A stretch of DNA of 64,000 bases from Achromobacter animicus (GCF_902859585.1 NZ_CADIJM010000002.1:62001-126000); one strand, 5' to 3'; counted from the stretch's first letter, positions 1 through 9,264 are shown. Numbers and translations are program-made. The notes: generated from the letters alone by a model not told the origin.

Positions 1-1
1 G

Positions 2-391
2 ATCCACAACCTGCTTTCCAATGCGCGCGATGCGATCGCGGAACTGGGCGGGCAGGGCCGCGTCAGCGTGACGACCCAGCTCATGCGCAGCGAACAGCCT
101 GATCGTGTGGCGCATCAGGCGCTGCGTTTCACGGTGGCGGATACGGGTCCCGGCTTCCCGCCGCAGGTCATGCAACGCGCATTTGAGCCCTACGTAACCA
201 CAAAGTCCCACGGGACTGGGTTAGGATTGGCAATCGTCCGCAAGATCGTGGAAGAGCATGGCGGACGTATCGACCTTGCCAACCGCAAGGAAGGAGGGGC
301 GCGGATTTCCATCCTGTTGACCCGGCTCGCGCCCGGGTCCGACACTATGGACGCCACCGCGCAAGAAAAGGATAATGCGGCTACGCAATAG
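2..391 (+). CDS. NtrY-like sensor histidine kinase, C-terminal part (partial)
   Basis: Only the C-terminal ATPase domain of a sensor histidine kinase is in the window; the reading frame is open from base 2. The catalytic-domain boxes are visible in order: the N box (NLLSNARDA), the G1 box (DTGPGFP), an F-box region (FEPYVTTK) and the G2 box (GTGLGLAIV). It would autophosphorylate and pass phosphate to the regulator encoded 11 bp downstream. The position directly before a response regulator and trkAH matches the ntrY-ntrX-trkA-trkH order of Burkholderiales, so an NtrY-type nitrogen or redox sensor is the likeliest identity. The sensor and membrane regions lie outside the window and the signal cannot be judged. 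Confidence 0.85.
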   Translation: MHNLLSNARDAIAELGGQGRVSVTTQLMRSEQPDRVAHQALRFTVADTGPGFPPQVMQRAFEPYVTTKSHGTGLGLAIVRKIVEEHGGRIDLANRKEGGARISILLTRLAPGSDTMDATAQEKDNAATQ

Positions 392-402
392 GTGGATGCT
401 TT

Positions 403-1098
403 ATGGCCAGAATTCTGGTGGTTGACGACGAAGTCGGTATACGCGAACTGTTGTCGGAAATCCTTTACGACGAGGGACACACGGTCGAGCTGGCCGAAAA
501 CGCGGCGCAAGCGCGCGCTGCCCGTCTTCGCATGCGTCCCGATCTGGTGTTGCTGGACATCTGGATGCCCGACACCGACGGCGTCAGCCTGCTCAAGGAG
601 TGGGGCTCGCAAGGCTTGCTGGACATGCCTGTCATCATGATGAGCGGCCACGCCACCATCGACACGGCGGTCGAAGCCACGCGCATCGGCGCCATGGATT
701 TCCTCGAGAAGCCCATAACGCTGCAGCGTCTGCTCAAGACCGTTGCCGCGGGTCTGGCGCGTGGCCGCGTGCCGCATGCGGCGCCCGCCGCTGCCAATCC
801 GGCCGTCGCCAGCCCGATCGTGGCGCTGGAAGACGAACTGGATCCGCCCGCCGCGCTGGCCGCCGTGTCCGCCAGCGATGTGCCGGCCACGTCCAACGGC
901 CAGCTGGGCAGCATCTCGCTGGACCAGCCGCTGCGCGAAGCGCGCGACGAATTCGAGCGCATCTACTTTGAATACCACCTGGTCAGGGAAAGCCACAGCA
1001 TGACGCGCGTGTCCGAACGTACCGGGCTGGAACGCACCCACCTCTACCGCAAGCTCAAGCAATTGGGCATCGAGTCCGCGCGCAAGCGCAGCACATGA
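403..1098 (+). CDS. Short NtrX-like response regulator (receiver plus Fis-type HTH, no AAA+ domain)
   Basis: This 231-residue regulator has an N-terminal receiver domain with the acidic pair D8/D9, the phosphoacceptor D52 in the context LVLLDIW, and the conserved K103 in EKP. Residues about 125-165 are an Ala/Pro-rich linker, and residues about 190-225 form a Fis-type helix-turn-helix (RTHLYRKLKQLG). Classical NtrX has about 450 residues with a sigma54-interacting AAA+ module between these two parts. That module is absent, so this protein should act as an ordinary DNA-binding regulator (RegA/PrrA-like architecture) instead of a sigma54 activator. A GGTGG sequence precedes the ATG. Its last codons overlap trkA by four bases (ATGA), so potassium uptake genes are translationally coupled to it. 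Confidence 0.85.
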   Translation: MARILVVDDEVGIRELLSEILYDEGHTVELAENAAQARAARLRMRPDLVLLDIWMPDTDGVSLLKEWGSQGLLDMPVIMMSGHATIDTAVEATRIGAMDFLEKPITLQRLLKTVAAGLARGRVPHAAPAAANPAVASPIVALEDELDPPAALAAVSASDVPATSNGQLGSISLDQPLREARDEFERIYFEYHLVRESHSMTRVSERTGLERTHLYRKLKQLGIESARKRST

Positions 1099-2474
1099 AG
1101 ATCCTGATCATGGGCGCTGGTCGCGTAGGCACCAGCGTGGCGGAAAACCTGGTGTCCGAGCAAAACGACATCACGGTCATCGATTCCGACCCCGCCCAGT
1201 TGCAATACCTGCAAGAACACTTTGACCTGCGTGTCGTCCTGGGTGACGGCTCGCAGGTTTCTGTTTTGGAAAATGCCGGCGCCGCCGACACCGATCTCTT
1301 CATCGCCTGTGCGGCGTCCGACACCGCCAACATGGTGGCGTGCAAGGTCGCACGCCAGCTGTTCAACATCCCCCGCCGCATCGCCCGTATCCGCTCCGCT
1401 GAGTTTCCCGAGCATCCGGAACTCATGAGCGAAGAAGGCTTTTGCATCGACGCGCTCATCAGCCCCGAACGCAGCGTCACCACCTACCTGCAAAGCCTCA
1501 TCGAGTTCCCCGAGGCCCTGCAGGTCGTGGAATTCGCCGAAGGCCGCGTCAGCGTCGTGACCGTACGCGTGGGGCATGGCAGCCCGATGGCGCATTCGTC
1601 CGTGGACAAGCTGCGCGACGTCTGGCCGGACGTGAAGGCGCGCGTCATCGACGTCCTGCGCGACGGACGTCCCCTGCGGGCGGGCAGCGGCACCGTCATC
1701 GCCCCGGGCGATGAAGTCGTGCTGGTCGTCGATTCCGACCACGCGCGGCGCGCTGTGCGCAAGCTGCGCGACGCCGAGCGCGCGGTGCGCCGCGTCATGA
1801 TCGCGGGCGGCGGCAACATCGGCCTGCGCCTGGCGCGCCAGCTTGCCGAGGAAAAGTACAGCGTCCGCATCATCGAGCACGACCTGAAGCGCTGCGAATA
1901 TCTGGCGACCCAGCTTCCGGACAGCGTGCTGATCCTGCACGGCAGCGGCACCGACGAGGCGCTGCTCGAGCGCGAGAACATCGAGGACATGGACACGTGG
2001 CTGGCCCTGACCAGCGACGACGAAGACAACATCATGTCGTCGCTGCTGGCCAAGCGGTTGGGCGCGCGCAAGGTGATCGCGCTGATCAACCGCCACGCGT
2101 ACGGCGAACTCATGCAGGGCAGCCATATCGACATCGCCGTGTCGCCGTCGCAGGCCACCATGAGCGAACTGCTGCGCCACGTGCGCCGCGGCGACGTGGT
2201 GGCCGTGCACCGGCTGCGCCAGGGCGTGGCCGAGGCGCTGGAGGCCATTGCCCACGGCGACCGCTCGACGTCCAAGGTGGTGGGACGCGCGGTGGGCAAG
2301 ATCAGCCTGCCCAAGGGCGCCAGCATCGGCGCGCTGGTGCGCGGCGAAGAAATCATCCTACCGGACGCCGACACCGTCATCGAAACCGACGACCACGTCA
2401 TCGTCTTCGTGCCCTCGCGCCAGCAGATGCCGCGCGTGGAAAAGCTGTTCCAGGTTTCGGCCTCGTTTTTCTGA
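1095..2474 (+). CDS. trkA: Trk potassium uptake system regulatory protein TrkA
   Basis: TrkA is the cytoplasmic NAD(H)/nucleotide-binding gating ring of the Trk potassium channel. The 459-residue product has the usual duplicated RCK organisation: a first Rossmann motif at the N-terminus (MGAGRVGTSVAENL) and a second in mid-protein (IAGGGNIGLRLARQL), each followed by a TrkA-C domain. Length and layout agree with the family norm of about 458 residues. The start ATG overlaps the stop of the preceding regulator and trkH follows after 53 bp, so ntrX-like, trkA and trkH are probably one transcript. Identification is firm. Confidence 0.96.
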   Translation: MKILIMGAGRVGTSVAENLVSEQNDITVIDSDPAQLQYLQEHFDLRVVLGDGSQVSVLENAGAADTDLFIACAASDTANMVACKVARQLFNIPRRIARIRSAEFPEHPELMSEEGFCIDALISPERSVTTYLQSLIEFPEALQVVEFAEGRVSVVTVRVGHGSPMAHSSVDKLRDVWPDVKARVIDVLRDGRPLRAGSGTVIAPGDEVVLVVDSDHARRAVRKLRDAERAVRRVMIAGGGNIGLRLARQLAEEKYSVRIIEHDLKRCEYLATQLPDSVLILHGSGTDEALLERENIEDMDTWLALTSDDEDNIMSSLLAKRLGARKVIALINRHAYGELMQGSHIDIAVSPSQATMSELLRHVRRGDVVAVHRLRQGVAEALEAIAHGDRSTSKVVGRAVGKISLPKGASIGALVRGEEIILPDADTVIETDDHVIVFVPSRQQMPRVEKLFQVSASFF

Positions 2475-2527
2475 TGCGCCGCCCCGTTCACCCCTTGCGT
2501 GGGCCGCGAGCGGCCGGATAAGCCTCC

Positions 2528-3997
2528 ATGAAGCGCGTCCTGGCCACCCTGTACATCCTGGGCCTCACCATGGTGATGTTCGCCCTCACCATGCTGATCC
2601 CGCTGTTCATCGCCTATGTGGGCGGCGACGCGGCGCGCGACGCCTTCCGCGACGGCTTCCTGATTTCCGTCGGCATCGGCGGCGGCCTGGCCGCGCTGAC
2701 CCGGCGCAACCGCAGCGAATTGCGGGCGCGCGACGGCTTCGTGCTGGTGTCGGCCGTCTGGGCAGGTCTGCCGCTGCTGGCGGCCATTCCGCTGCTGCTG
2801 TACTTCCATGGCGCGGGGCTGCCGCTGTCCTTCACGGGCGCCTATTTCGAGGCGATGTCCGGGCTGACGACCACCGGCGCCACGGTCCTGACCAACCTGG
2901 ACACCTTGCCGCCGTCGATCAACCTGTGGCGGGCGACGCTGATCTGGATCGGCGGCATGGGCATCCTGGTGCTGGCCGTCGCCATTCTGCCGCTGCTGGG
3001 CGTCGGCGGGCATCAGGTGGTGCGGGCCGAGACCCCGGGGCCCATGAAAGACGAGCGCCTGACGCCCCGCATCGCCAGCACGGCCAAGGCGCTGTACGCG
3101 GTCTATTTCGTGTTCTCCATCCTCTGCTTCATCGCGTACCGGCTGGCCGGGCTGTCGTGGTTCGAGGCGTGGTGCCACATGGCCACCACCATGGGGCTGG
3201 GCGGTTTTTCCACCTGGGACGACGGCTTCGCGCACTTTGACTCCGTCGCGGTCGAAATGGTGGCGATGGTGTTCATGCTGATCGCGGGCATCAACTTCGC
3301 CACGCACTTCAATGCCTTCCGCCAGCGCAGTCCGCGCGCCTATTGGCGCTGTCCGGAGGCCATTCCGTACCTGGTCGTCGTGCTGGGGGTCGGGCTGGTC
3401 ATCTCGGTGTACCTCTTCATCAAGGACGTCTACACCGATCCGCTGGAAGCGCTGCGCTACGGGATGTTCAACACCATCTCCATGGCTACCACGACCGGCT
3501 ATGCCAATACCGATTTCGCCCAATGGCCGCTGTTTGCGCCGCTGACGATGCTGCTGCTGTCGGGCTTTGCGACGTCGGCGGGGTCGACGGGGGGCGGGAT
3601 CAAGATGATCCGCGCCATCCTGCTGATCAAGCAGGCCCGCAATGAGCTGGTCACCATGTTGCATCCGCATGCCATCAGCCCGGTCCGGATCAACGGCCGG
3701 GCGGTTGAGACCCGCACCATGTCGTCCGTGCTGGCCTTCATGCTGTTCTACGGCCTGTCCATCGCGGTGTTCACCAGCCTGCTGCTGCTCTCGGGCCTGG
3801 ACCCGATCACGGCGTTCTCGGCCGTGTTCGCCAGCGTGAACAACACGGGGCCCGGCCTGGGTCCGGTGGGCCCCATGGGCACCTTCGCGGTGCTGTCGGA
3901 CTTCCAGATCTGGGTCTGCACCTTTGCCATGCTGATCGGCCGGCTGGAACTGCTGACGGTGCTGGTGCTCTTCACGCCGATCTTCTGGCGCAAATAG
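2528..3997 (+). CDS. trkH: Trk-type potassium transporter membrane subunit TrkH/TrkG
   Basis: This 489-residue protein is the membrane channel of the Trk system and moves potassium across the inner membrane with TrkA bound on the cytoplasmic side. Many hydrophobic segments are visible from residue 5 to the C-terminus. Four glycine-bearing pore loops typical of the fourfold M1-P-M2 repeat can be seen: TTTGATVLTNLD, MGLGGFSTWD, ATTTGYANTDF and NNTGPGLGPVG. The length is normal for TrkH. It is the last gene of the apparent regulator-trkA-trkH operon. The 327 bp that follow hold a palindrome but no clear terminator. Confidence 0.95.
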   Translation: MKRVLATLYILGLTMVMFALTMLIPLFIAYVGGDAARDAFRDGFLISVGIGGGLAALTRRNRSELRARDGFVLVSAVWAGLPLLAAIPLLLYFHGAGLPLSFTGAYFEAMSGLTTTGATVLTNLDTLPPSINLWRATLIWIGGMGILVLAVAILPLLGVGGHQVVRAETPGPMKDERLTPRIASTAKALYAVYFVFSILCFIAYRLAGLSWFEAWCHMATTMGLGGFSTWDDGFAHFDSVAVEMVAMVFMLIAGINFATHFNAFRQRSPRAYWRCPEAIPYLVVVLGVGLVISVYLFIKDVYTDPLEALRYGMFNTISMATTTGYANTDFAQWPLFAPLTMLLLSGFATSAGSTGGGIKMIRAILLIKQARNELVTMLHPHAISPVRINGRAVETRTMSSVLAFMLFYGLSIAVFTSLLLLSGLDPITAFSAVFASVNNTGPGLGPVGPMGTFAVLSDFQIWVCTFAMLIGRLELLTVLVLFTPIFWRK

Positions 3998-4022
3998 GCG
4001 CCCCGACGCCTCGAAATAGTCA

Positions 4023-4048
4023 GGGATACCCCTAATTAGGGTTATCCC
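4023..4048. promoter_or_regulatory. 26-bp near-perfect palindrome between trkH and the ligase gene
   Basis: The 26 bases are self-complementary except for one C/T pair (4029 with 4042), centred on CCTAATTAGG with GGGATA and TATCCC at the ends. No T-run follows on either strand, so a rho-independent terminator is unlikely. Symmetry and centre resemble operators of dimeric LuxR/NarL-type regulators, but the factor is unknown. In the remaining gap 3998-4324 I see only this palindrome, a weak TTTTCC/GGAAAA inverted repeat at 4139-4156 and the ribosome binding site of the next gene. Confidence 0.45.
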
Positions 4049-4324
4049 GTCCCCTTTGGAAATCCCCGTCTTTTCTGGCTCCGCGCCGGGCGCTCGCCCA
4101 GAACCCGCGCCAATCCTGGGCGGTAAGCGCTTGCTTACTTTTCCTTAGAGGGAAAAACCGGATGATTCGCGATGTTGCACACAAATGTCACGATTTTCAA
4201 TCGTTTTGCCACAAACCTGCGGCTATCATGCGTTCACAAGCCGCCGTCTAGTGCCCCCCGGGAGGTTGCCGGGCTTCAAGGTCGAACGGCGCATACCCTC
4301 ATCAAACATTCAAAGGAGTCCGAG

Positions 4325-5563
4325 ATGGAACAAATCCCGTTCATTTCGTCGGCCCCCAACACCCTGGGCATCGAACTCGAGCTGCAACTGATCGACCCCC
4401 GCAGTTTTGACCTTGCTGCAGCGTCTGACGAACTGTTGGCCCAAATGGCCAACCATCCTATTGCCGACCGCGTAAAACCCGAAATCACGCGGTCCATGAT
4501 CGAACTGAACTCCTCGGTGCACGAGCACCCCATGGGCCTCTTGGCCGAAATGCGCGAGATGCGCGACGCCCTGGTTGAAGCCGCGGATGCGGTCGGCGTG
4601 TCGGTGGCGGGCGGAGGCGCCCATCCCTTCATGCGCTGGCAAGAGCGCTCCATCTCGGATACCCCGCGCTTCCAGTACCTGGCCGAAATGTACGGTTACC
4701 TGGCGCGTCAATTTACGGTGTTCGGCCAACACATCCATCTGGGCGTGAAAAGCGGCGACGACTCGATCAAGCTGCTGCGCCGACTCTCGCCTTACGTGCC
4801 GCACTTCATCGCGCTGACGGCGTCGTCGCCGTACTGCGAGGGGGTGGACACCCTGTTCTCGTGCTCGCGCCTGAATGCGGTCAACAGCTTCCCGCTCGCC
4901 GGCCACATGCCCCCCGAGGTCAAGGACTGGTACCAGTTTGAAGCCCACCTGTCCCAGCTTCGCGCTTTTGGTCTGGCCGAGAGCATCAAGGACTTGTACT
5001 GGGATATCCGTCCCAAGCCCGAGTTCGGCACGGTCGAAATCCGGGTCTGCGACACGCCGCTGACGGTGGAGCGCGCCTGCCAGGTGGCGGCGTTTGCCCA
5101 AGCGCTGTCCGTGCTGCTGATGCGCGAGGAAGATCCCAGCGACAACGCCTGGCTGTCCTATCGCAGCAACCACTTCCAGGCCTGCCGCTTTGGCCTGCAG
5201 GGCAGCTACGTCACGCCCGACGGGCAGCGCGTGCGCCTGATCGACCATATGCGTGCGCTGTTCCAGCGTCTGATGCCGGTGGCCGAGGAACTGGGTACGG
5301 GCGACATGATCGCCGCCTTGCGCGACGACGCCATGCGCGCCGGCAACGACGCCCGCTGGCTGCGCAGCCAGTACCATCGCCTGCGCGACTTGCCGCTGGT
5401 GGTGGAAGCCATGTCGAACGCGTGGCGCGGTACGGCGGCGCCCGTTGCGCCGCCGGCAGAGCCGACCGCGGTGCTTCGCCGCCGCATCCGGGCAACGTCC
5501 GAACCCATGCAAGGTCTGTCTGCGTCCGAGCCGGGCGTGACCGTGCCGGAACGCTTGCACTAG
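4325..5563 (+). CDS. YbdK-family carboxylate-amine ligase (glutamate-cysteine ligase type 2)
   Basis: The product belongs to the GCS2 family, ATP-dependent ligases with weak glutamate-cysteine ligase activity in E. coli YbdK. The N-terminus carries the family signature [10 protein letters not shown], followed by [15 protein letters not shown] and [19 protein letters not shown] and [11 protein letters not shown] lie further on. The frame is open upstream to 4172, but the ATG at 4325 has a good AAAGGAG at 4312-4318 and begins immediately before the conserved domain, so I take 412 residues. That is longer than the usual 370 because of an extra Ala/Pro/Arg-rich tail of roughly 40 residues. It stands alone, with a terminator just downstream. 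The physiological substrate is not certain. Confidence 0.88.
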   Translation: MEQIPFISSAPNTLGIELELQLIDPRSFDLAAASDELLAQMANHPIADRVKPEITRSMIELNSSVHEHPMGLLAEMREMRDALVEAADAVGVSVAGGGAHPFMRWQERSISDTPRFQYLAEMYGYLARQFTVFGQHIHLGVKSGDDSIKLLRRLSPYVPHFIALTASSPYCEGVDTLFSCSRLNAVNSFPLAGHMPPEVKDWYQFEAHLSQLRAFGLAESIKDLYWDIRPKPEFGTVEIRVCDTPLTVERACQVAAFAQALSVLLMREEDPSDNAWLSYRSNHFQACRFGLQGSYVTPDGQRVRLIDHMRALFQRLMPVAEELGTGDMIAALRDDAMRAGNDARWLRSQYHRLRDLPLVVEAMSNAWRGTAAPVAPPAEPTAVLRRRIRATSEPMQGLSASEPGVTVPERLH

Positions 5564-5585
5564 GCTGCGGCAGGGGCGCGTGCGA

Positions 5586-5607
5586 GGCCCGCTTGGCGGG
5601 CCTTTTT
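5586..5607 (+). terminator. Rho-independent terminator after the YbdK-type gene
   Basis: A GGCCCGC/GCGGGCC stem of seven pairs with a TTG loop is followed directly by five T residues. It lies 23 bp after the stop codon of the ligase gene and before the convergent methyltransferase gene. Confidence 0.85.
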
Positions 5608-5674
5608 CACTGGCGCGGCATGCAGGTCTGCTTGCGGAGACCGATCTTTCAGGGCGGCTTTGCAGGCCCTGTCG

Positions 5675-6610
5675 TCAAAAAGTTCCGCGCTGCCGACCGC
5701 CGATCGCGCTGATGGACAGGCGGGTTTCGCCCGCCACGGTCCGATGCGCGGCGGCGCGCCAGGCGTGGCCGTAGGCCACTTCGATACTCAAGACGATCAG
5801 GCCGTCCGCATTGCGTTGCGCTTCCAGCGCCGCGCAAAGGCGGTCGCGCCAGTCGCGTCCCACGAGTCCGCCGCGGCGGCCTTCGGCCGGGTTGCCGCCC
5901 AGGGCGCGCACGTCCTGCAGCAGCTTTTCGGGGCTGCGGTAGGTCAGCGTCAGGATCTCCTGGTCCATCACCGGATCCGCAAAGCCGTTTTCCACCAGCA
6001 GGTCGCCGAAGTCGTGCATGTCCACGAAGGACGGCGTGGCCGTGCGCAGGCCGGCGTCCGCCAGCGCCTGCCGCAGTTCGCGAAGCGTGGCCGGTCCCAG
6101 ACAGGAAAACATCGCCAGGCCGCCCACTTTCAGGATGCGGCGCCATTCGGCCAGCACGGCGTGCGGTTCGCGGTGCCAGTGCATGGCCATGTTCGACCAC
6201 ACCAGTTCCAGCGATTCGGGCGGCAGGCCCGTGTTGGCCAGATCGGCGTTCACGAACGTGGGGGCGGCCGGGCCGCGCCGCGCCAGTTTGCCGATCCAGG
6301 CCGACAGGCCGCCTGGCGCGTGACGCTGGCGCGCCTGCGCCAGCAAGGGCTCACAGTTGTCCAGGCCGGTGTAGGCCGCGTCGGGATAGCGTTCGCGCAG
6401 CAGCGGCAGGTTGTCGCCGGCGCCGCAACCGGCGTCCAGCATGGCCTGCGGTTGCACGCGGATGTACTGCAGGCGGCCGAGCATGCGGCGCGCCACTTCG
6501 CCATAGAGGAATTGGGCGTCGGCCAGGTCGCCGCGGCGCGCGAACTGGCGTGGCACGTCGGCGCTGACGAGGGGCAGGGAGGGGGGCGTTGCGGTTTCTG
6601 GCAGGGACAT
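5675..6610 (-). CDS. bioC: BioC-like SAM-dependent methyltransferase
   Basis: The protein is a class I SAM methyltransferase: motif I is LDAGCGAGDNL, and the post-motif region includes WSNMAMHW and GGLAMFSCLGPATLRELRQA. This last pattern is typical of malonyl-ACP O-methyltransferase BioC, which opens biotin synthesis by methylating malonyl-ACP. The frame extends upstream to an ATG at 6682, but that would overlap the divergent comF gene; the ATG at 6610 (MSLPET) gives 311 residues, nearer the family length. No strong Shine-Dalgarno sequence is visible for either start. No other bio gene is present in the window, so BioC is a family-level assignment. Confidence 0.7.
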   Translation of the reverse strand: MSLPETATPPSLPLVSADVPRQFARRGDLADAQFLYGEVARRMLGRLQYIRVQPQAMLDAGCGAGDNLPLLRERYPDAAYTGLDNCEPLLAQARQRHAPGGLSAWIGKLARRGPAAPTFVNADLANTGLPPESLELVWSNMAMHWHREPHAVLAEWRRILKVGGLAMFSCLGPATLRELRQALADAGLRTATPSFVDMHDFGDLLVENGFADPVMDQEILTLTYRSPEKLLQDVRALGGNPAEGRRGGLVGRDWRDRLCAALEAQRNADGLIVLSIEVAYGHAWRAAAHRTVAGETRLSISAIGGRQRGTF

Positions 6611-6715
6611 TTCGGTCGCGCTCGCGGGATCTCCCGGGGGCGGAGCATGGTTTGATCTGGGATGGCTCACATTATTGCCCATCCCGGCGGCAGGCTCCGA
6701 TTGTCCCTACTGAAC

Positions 6716-7492
6716 ATGGGGCGACGGTTGTTGTCGCGCCTGGGATGCGATTGTCCGTTGTGCGGGGCTCGGGTCGCGGGCGCGCGGCTGTGCGCCGGGT
6801 GTCAGGCGGACATCATGGCCGGACCGCCGGGGGGCTTGGCAAGGTGCCCGCGATGCGCGCTGCGCCTTCAAGCGGGCGGACAGCATTGCGCGGCGTGTCT
6901 GGCGCAGCCGCAGGCGTTCAGCCGCACGATCACGGCGTTTGACTATGCGCCGCCCGGCGATGCGCTGGTGCTGATGCTGAAGACGCAGCTGCGGCTCAGC
7001 ATGGCGCCGGTGCTGGCGCGAATGATGGCGCAGGCGGTGCGGGAGGCGGCGGCGCAGTCCGGCGCGCAAGCCGCCCGCATTCCCGGATCAAGCGGTTTCG
7101 ACACCGCCGCCGACTGCGGGCGCTGCACCGGGTTCCTGCCACCCGATCTCCTCCTGGTCCCCATCCCCGCCAGCCGCGCGTCGCTGCGACAGCGGGGTAT
7201 GAACCCGGCAGCCGAGATCGCGCGCAGTCTGGCCGCCGAACTGGCGCTGCCGTCGCCGCGTCTCCTGCTTGCACGGCGGCGCGAAACGCCCCGCCAGGCC
7301 ACGCTAGGCCGGCGGGCGCGGCAGCGGGGGGCGGCGGGTCTCTTTGTCTGCACCGGCCCGGTTCGCGGACGGCATGTGGCGGTGGTGGACGACGTGATGA
7401 CCACCGGCAGTACCGTGGGCGCGGCGGCCACGGCCCTGATGGCGTCAGGCGCGGCTAGCGTGACGGTATTGGTGGCCGCGCGCACGCCATGA
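6716..7492 (+). CDS. comF: ComF-family phosphoribosyltransferase-like protein
   Basis: ComF proteins take part in natural transformation and DNA metabolism. The N-terminal zinc-finger-like part has regularly spaced cysteines (CPLCG, CAGC, CPRC, CAAC). The C-terminal half is a type I phosphoribosyltransferase fold with PIPASRASLRQRGMNPA and the PRPP-binding motif VAVVDDVMTTGSTV. I place the start at ATG 6716, about ten residues before the first cysteine pair as in other ComF proteins; an in-frame ATG at 6662 is possible but lies close to the divergent bioC start. The product is about 258 residues, with a central insertion rich in Ala and Gly. Confidence 0.82.
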   Translation: MGRRLLSRLGCDCPLCGARVAGARLCAGCQADIMAGPPGGLARCPRCALRLQAGGQHCAACLAQPQAFSRTITAFDYAPPGDALVLMLKTQLRLSMAPVLARMMAQAVREAAAQSGAQAARIPGSSGFDTAADCGRCTGFLPPDLLLVPIPASRASLRQRGMNPAAEIARSLAAELALPSPRLLLARRRETPRQATLGRRARQRGAAGLFVCTGPVRGRHVAVVDDVMTTGSTVGAAATALMASGAASVTVLVAARTP

Positions 7493-7715
7493 TCTGCCTG
7501 CAACGCCGTCTGGATCCGGCCTGGCTTCCCGCCCGCATCCCCGCCCGTGCCCCCGCATGCATCCTGGCCTGCATCCGCCGTTTGCAACGGCACCCGCATC
7601 CCCCCTTCACCGGACCGCCGTCGAGTCGCGGTTCCAAGCCCCGCCGCCAAATCGGCGACAATCACGCTCGCGCGGCCGCTTCCCGGCCACGGACCTTTCC
7701 ACCTCTGCCCGCACC

Positions 7716-8186
7716 ATGTTCCACGTCATTCTCGTCTGCCCGGAGATCCCTCCCAACACCGGCAACGCCATCCGCTTGTGCGCCAATACCGGCGCGCAAC
7801 TGCATCTGGTGCGTCCCCTGGGGTTCGAGCTGGATGACGCCCGCATGCGGCGCGCGGGGCTGGACTATCACGAGTGGCAGCCTGTGCGCGTGCACGACAC
7901 GCTGCAGGAGGCGCTGGACGACACCGGCGCCGTCGCGTCCAGCATCTATGCGCTGACCACGCACGCGCAGCGCAGCGTGGCCGACGTCAGTTTCAAGCCG
8001 GGGGATGTGTTCGTGTTTGGTCGCGAAAGCGCGGGCCTGTCGGACGAGCATCAGGCGATGTTTCCGCCGCAGCAGCGCCTGCGGCTGCCGATGCGCACCG
8101 GCCAGCGCAGCCTGAACCTGTCGAACGCCGTGGCGGTCACGGTGTTCGAGGCCTGGCGCCAGCAGGGCTACGAAGGGGGCGCATAG
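7716..8186 (+). CDS. trmL: tRNA (cytidine(34)-2'-O)-methyltransferase TrmL
   Basis: TrmL is a SPOUT methyltransferase that methylates the wobble ribose of tRNA-Leu isoacceptors. The product begins MFHVILVCPEIPPNTGNAIR, the family signature, and ends with the knot motif region VFGRESAGLS, LRLPM and RSLNLSNAVAV. The frame is open upstream, but this ATG marks the start of conserved sequence and gives 156 residues, the normal size. The 223 bp before it hold no gene I can support. It converges on the binding-protein gene downstream. Confidence 0.93.
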   Translation: MFHVILVCPEIPPNTGNAIRLCANTGAQLHLVRPLGFELDDARMRRAGLDYHEWQPVRVHDTLQEALDDTGAVASSIYALTTHAQRSVADVSFKPGDVFVFGRESAGLSDEHQAMFPPQQRLRLPMRTGQRSLNLSNAVAVTVFEAWRQQGYEGGA

Positions 8187-8208
8187 ACGCCGCCCCTCGA
8201 TCTGAAGA

Positions 8209-9201
8209 TCAGTCCAGCGACAGCTTCAGCTTGTCGATCACCTGGTCCCAGCGCGCCTTTTCGTTCTTGATGCGGTTGGTCAGGGCTTCCGGCGTCGACG
8301 GGGCCGGCGTGAAGTATTGCAGCGCCAGCTGCTTGCGCACGGCCTCGCTATTGATGATGCGCGCCAGTTCGCTGTTGAGCCGTTCAATGATCGGCGTGGG
8401 CGTGCCGGCCGGCGCCAGGATCGCATTCCACGAGATGGCTTCAAAGTCCGGATAGCCCTGCGAGGCCATGGTGGGCACGCCGGGCAGGGCGTCGCTGGGC
8501 TGCAGGCTGGTCACGGCCAGCAGCTTGACCTTGCCGTCGCGCGCCTGGGGTACGGCGATCGCCGGCACCATGAAACCGGCCTGCACGTCGCCGCCGATGA
8601 TGGCGGTGATGACCTGCGGAAAGCCGGAATACGGGATGTGGGCCAGGTCCACGCCCGCGCGTTCCTTGAACATCTCCATGGCCAGGTGGGCCGAACTGCC
8701 CGGACCGACCGATCCGTAATTCAGCGAGTTGCCGCGGCCCTTGACCAGCTTGACGAAGTCCTGGACGTTGTCGACCTTGAGGCTGCCCGGCACCACCAGC
8801 ACGTTGGGGCTGGTGCCGACCAGCGATACCGGCTCCAGGTCGGTCAGCGGGTCGTAGCCCAGCGTCTTCTTATAGAGCGTGGGCGCCGTGACCAGCGGGC
8901 CGTTGATCGTGTAGAGCAGAGTGTAGCCGTCGGGCTTGGCCTGCGACACCATGCGCGTACCGATGTTGCCGCCGGCGCCCGGCTTGTTGTCGATCACGAT
9001 GGGCTGGCCCAGGGCCTGGGACAGCGGCTCGGAAATCGTGCGCGCCAGGATGTCGGGCGACGAGCCGGGCGGGAAGGGCACGACCATGTGGATCGGGCGC
9101 TCGGGCCAGTCGGCGTGGGCGGCAACGGGCAGGATGGCGGCCAGGCTCAGGCAAAGGCCACGCAGCAGCGGGCCGACCCGGAACTTGCGGGTTTGCGTCA
9201 T
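8209..9201 (-). CDS. Bug-family (TctC-like) periplasmic solute-binding protein
   Basis: The 330-residue product starts with a Sec signal peptide (hydrophobic LLRGLCLSLAAILPVAAHA) and continues with the Bug/TctC pattern WPERPIHMVVPFPPG, DNKPGAGGNIGT and YTLLYTINGP. Such proteins capture carboxylates in the periplasm for tripartite tricarboxylate transporters. Alcaligenaceae encode many of them as orphans, and no TctA/TctB membrane partner lies beside this one. The ligand cannot be told from sequence. An AGGAG lies about ten bases before the ATG. Confidence 0.92.
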   Translation of the reverse strand: MTQTRKFRVGPLLRGLCLSLAAILPVAAHADWPERPIHMVVPFPPGSSPDILARTISEPLSQALGQPIVIDNKPGAGGNIGTRMVSQAKPDGYTLLYTINGPLVTAPTLYKKTLGYDPLTDLEPVSLVGTSPNVLVVPGSLKVDNVQDFVKLVKGRGNSLNYGSVGPGSSAHLAMEMFKERAGVDLAHIPYSGFPQVITAIIGGDVQAGFMVPAIAVPQARDGKVKLLAVTSLQPSDALPGVPTMASQGYPDFEAISWNAILAPAGTPTPIIERLNSELARIINSEAVRKQLALQYFTPAPSTPEALTNRIKNEKARWDQVIDKLKLSLD

Positions 9202-9264
9202 GAAGGATGTCTCCTCGGGGTGGGTGTCGTGTCTTGTTGTGGAAGCGGGATGGACGGGCGCGAT

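Noticed and set aside
4023-4048. Terminator of the trkH operon
   Set aside because: The palindrome has no spacer loop and no T-run on either strand.
4172-4324. Upstream extension of the YbdK-type gene
   Set aside because: The 51 extra codons lack family similarity, and a strong AAAGGAG precedes the internal ATG at 4325.
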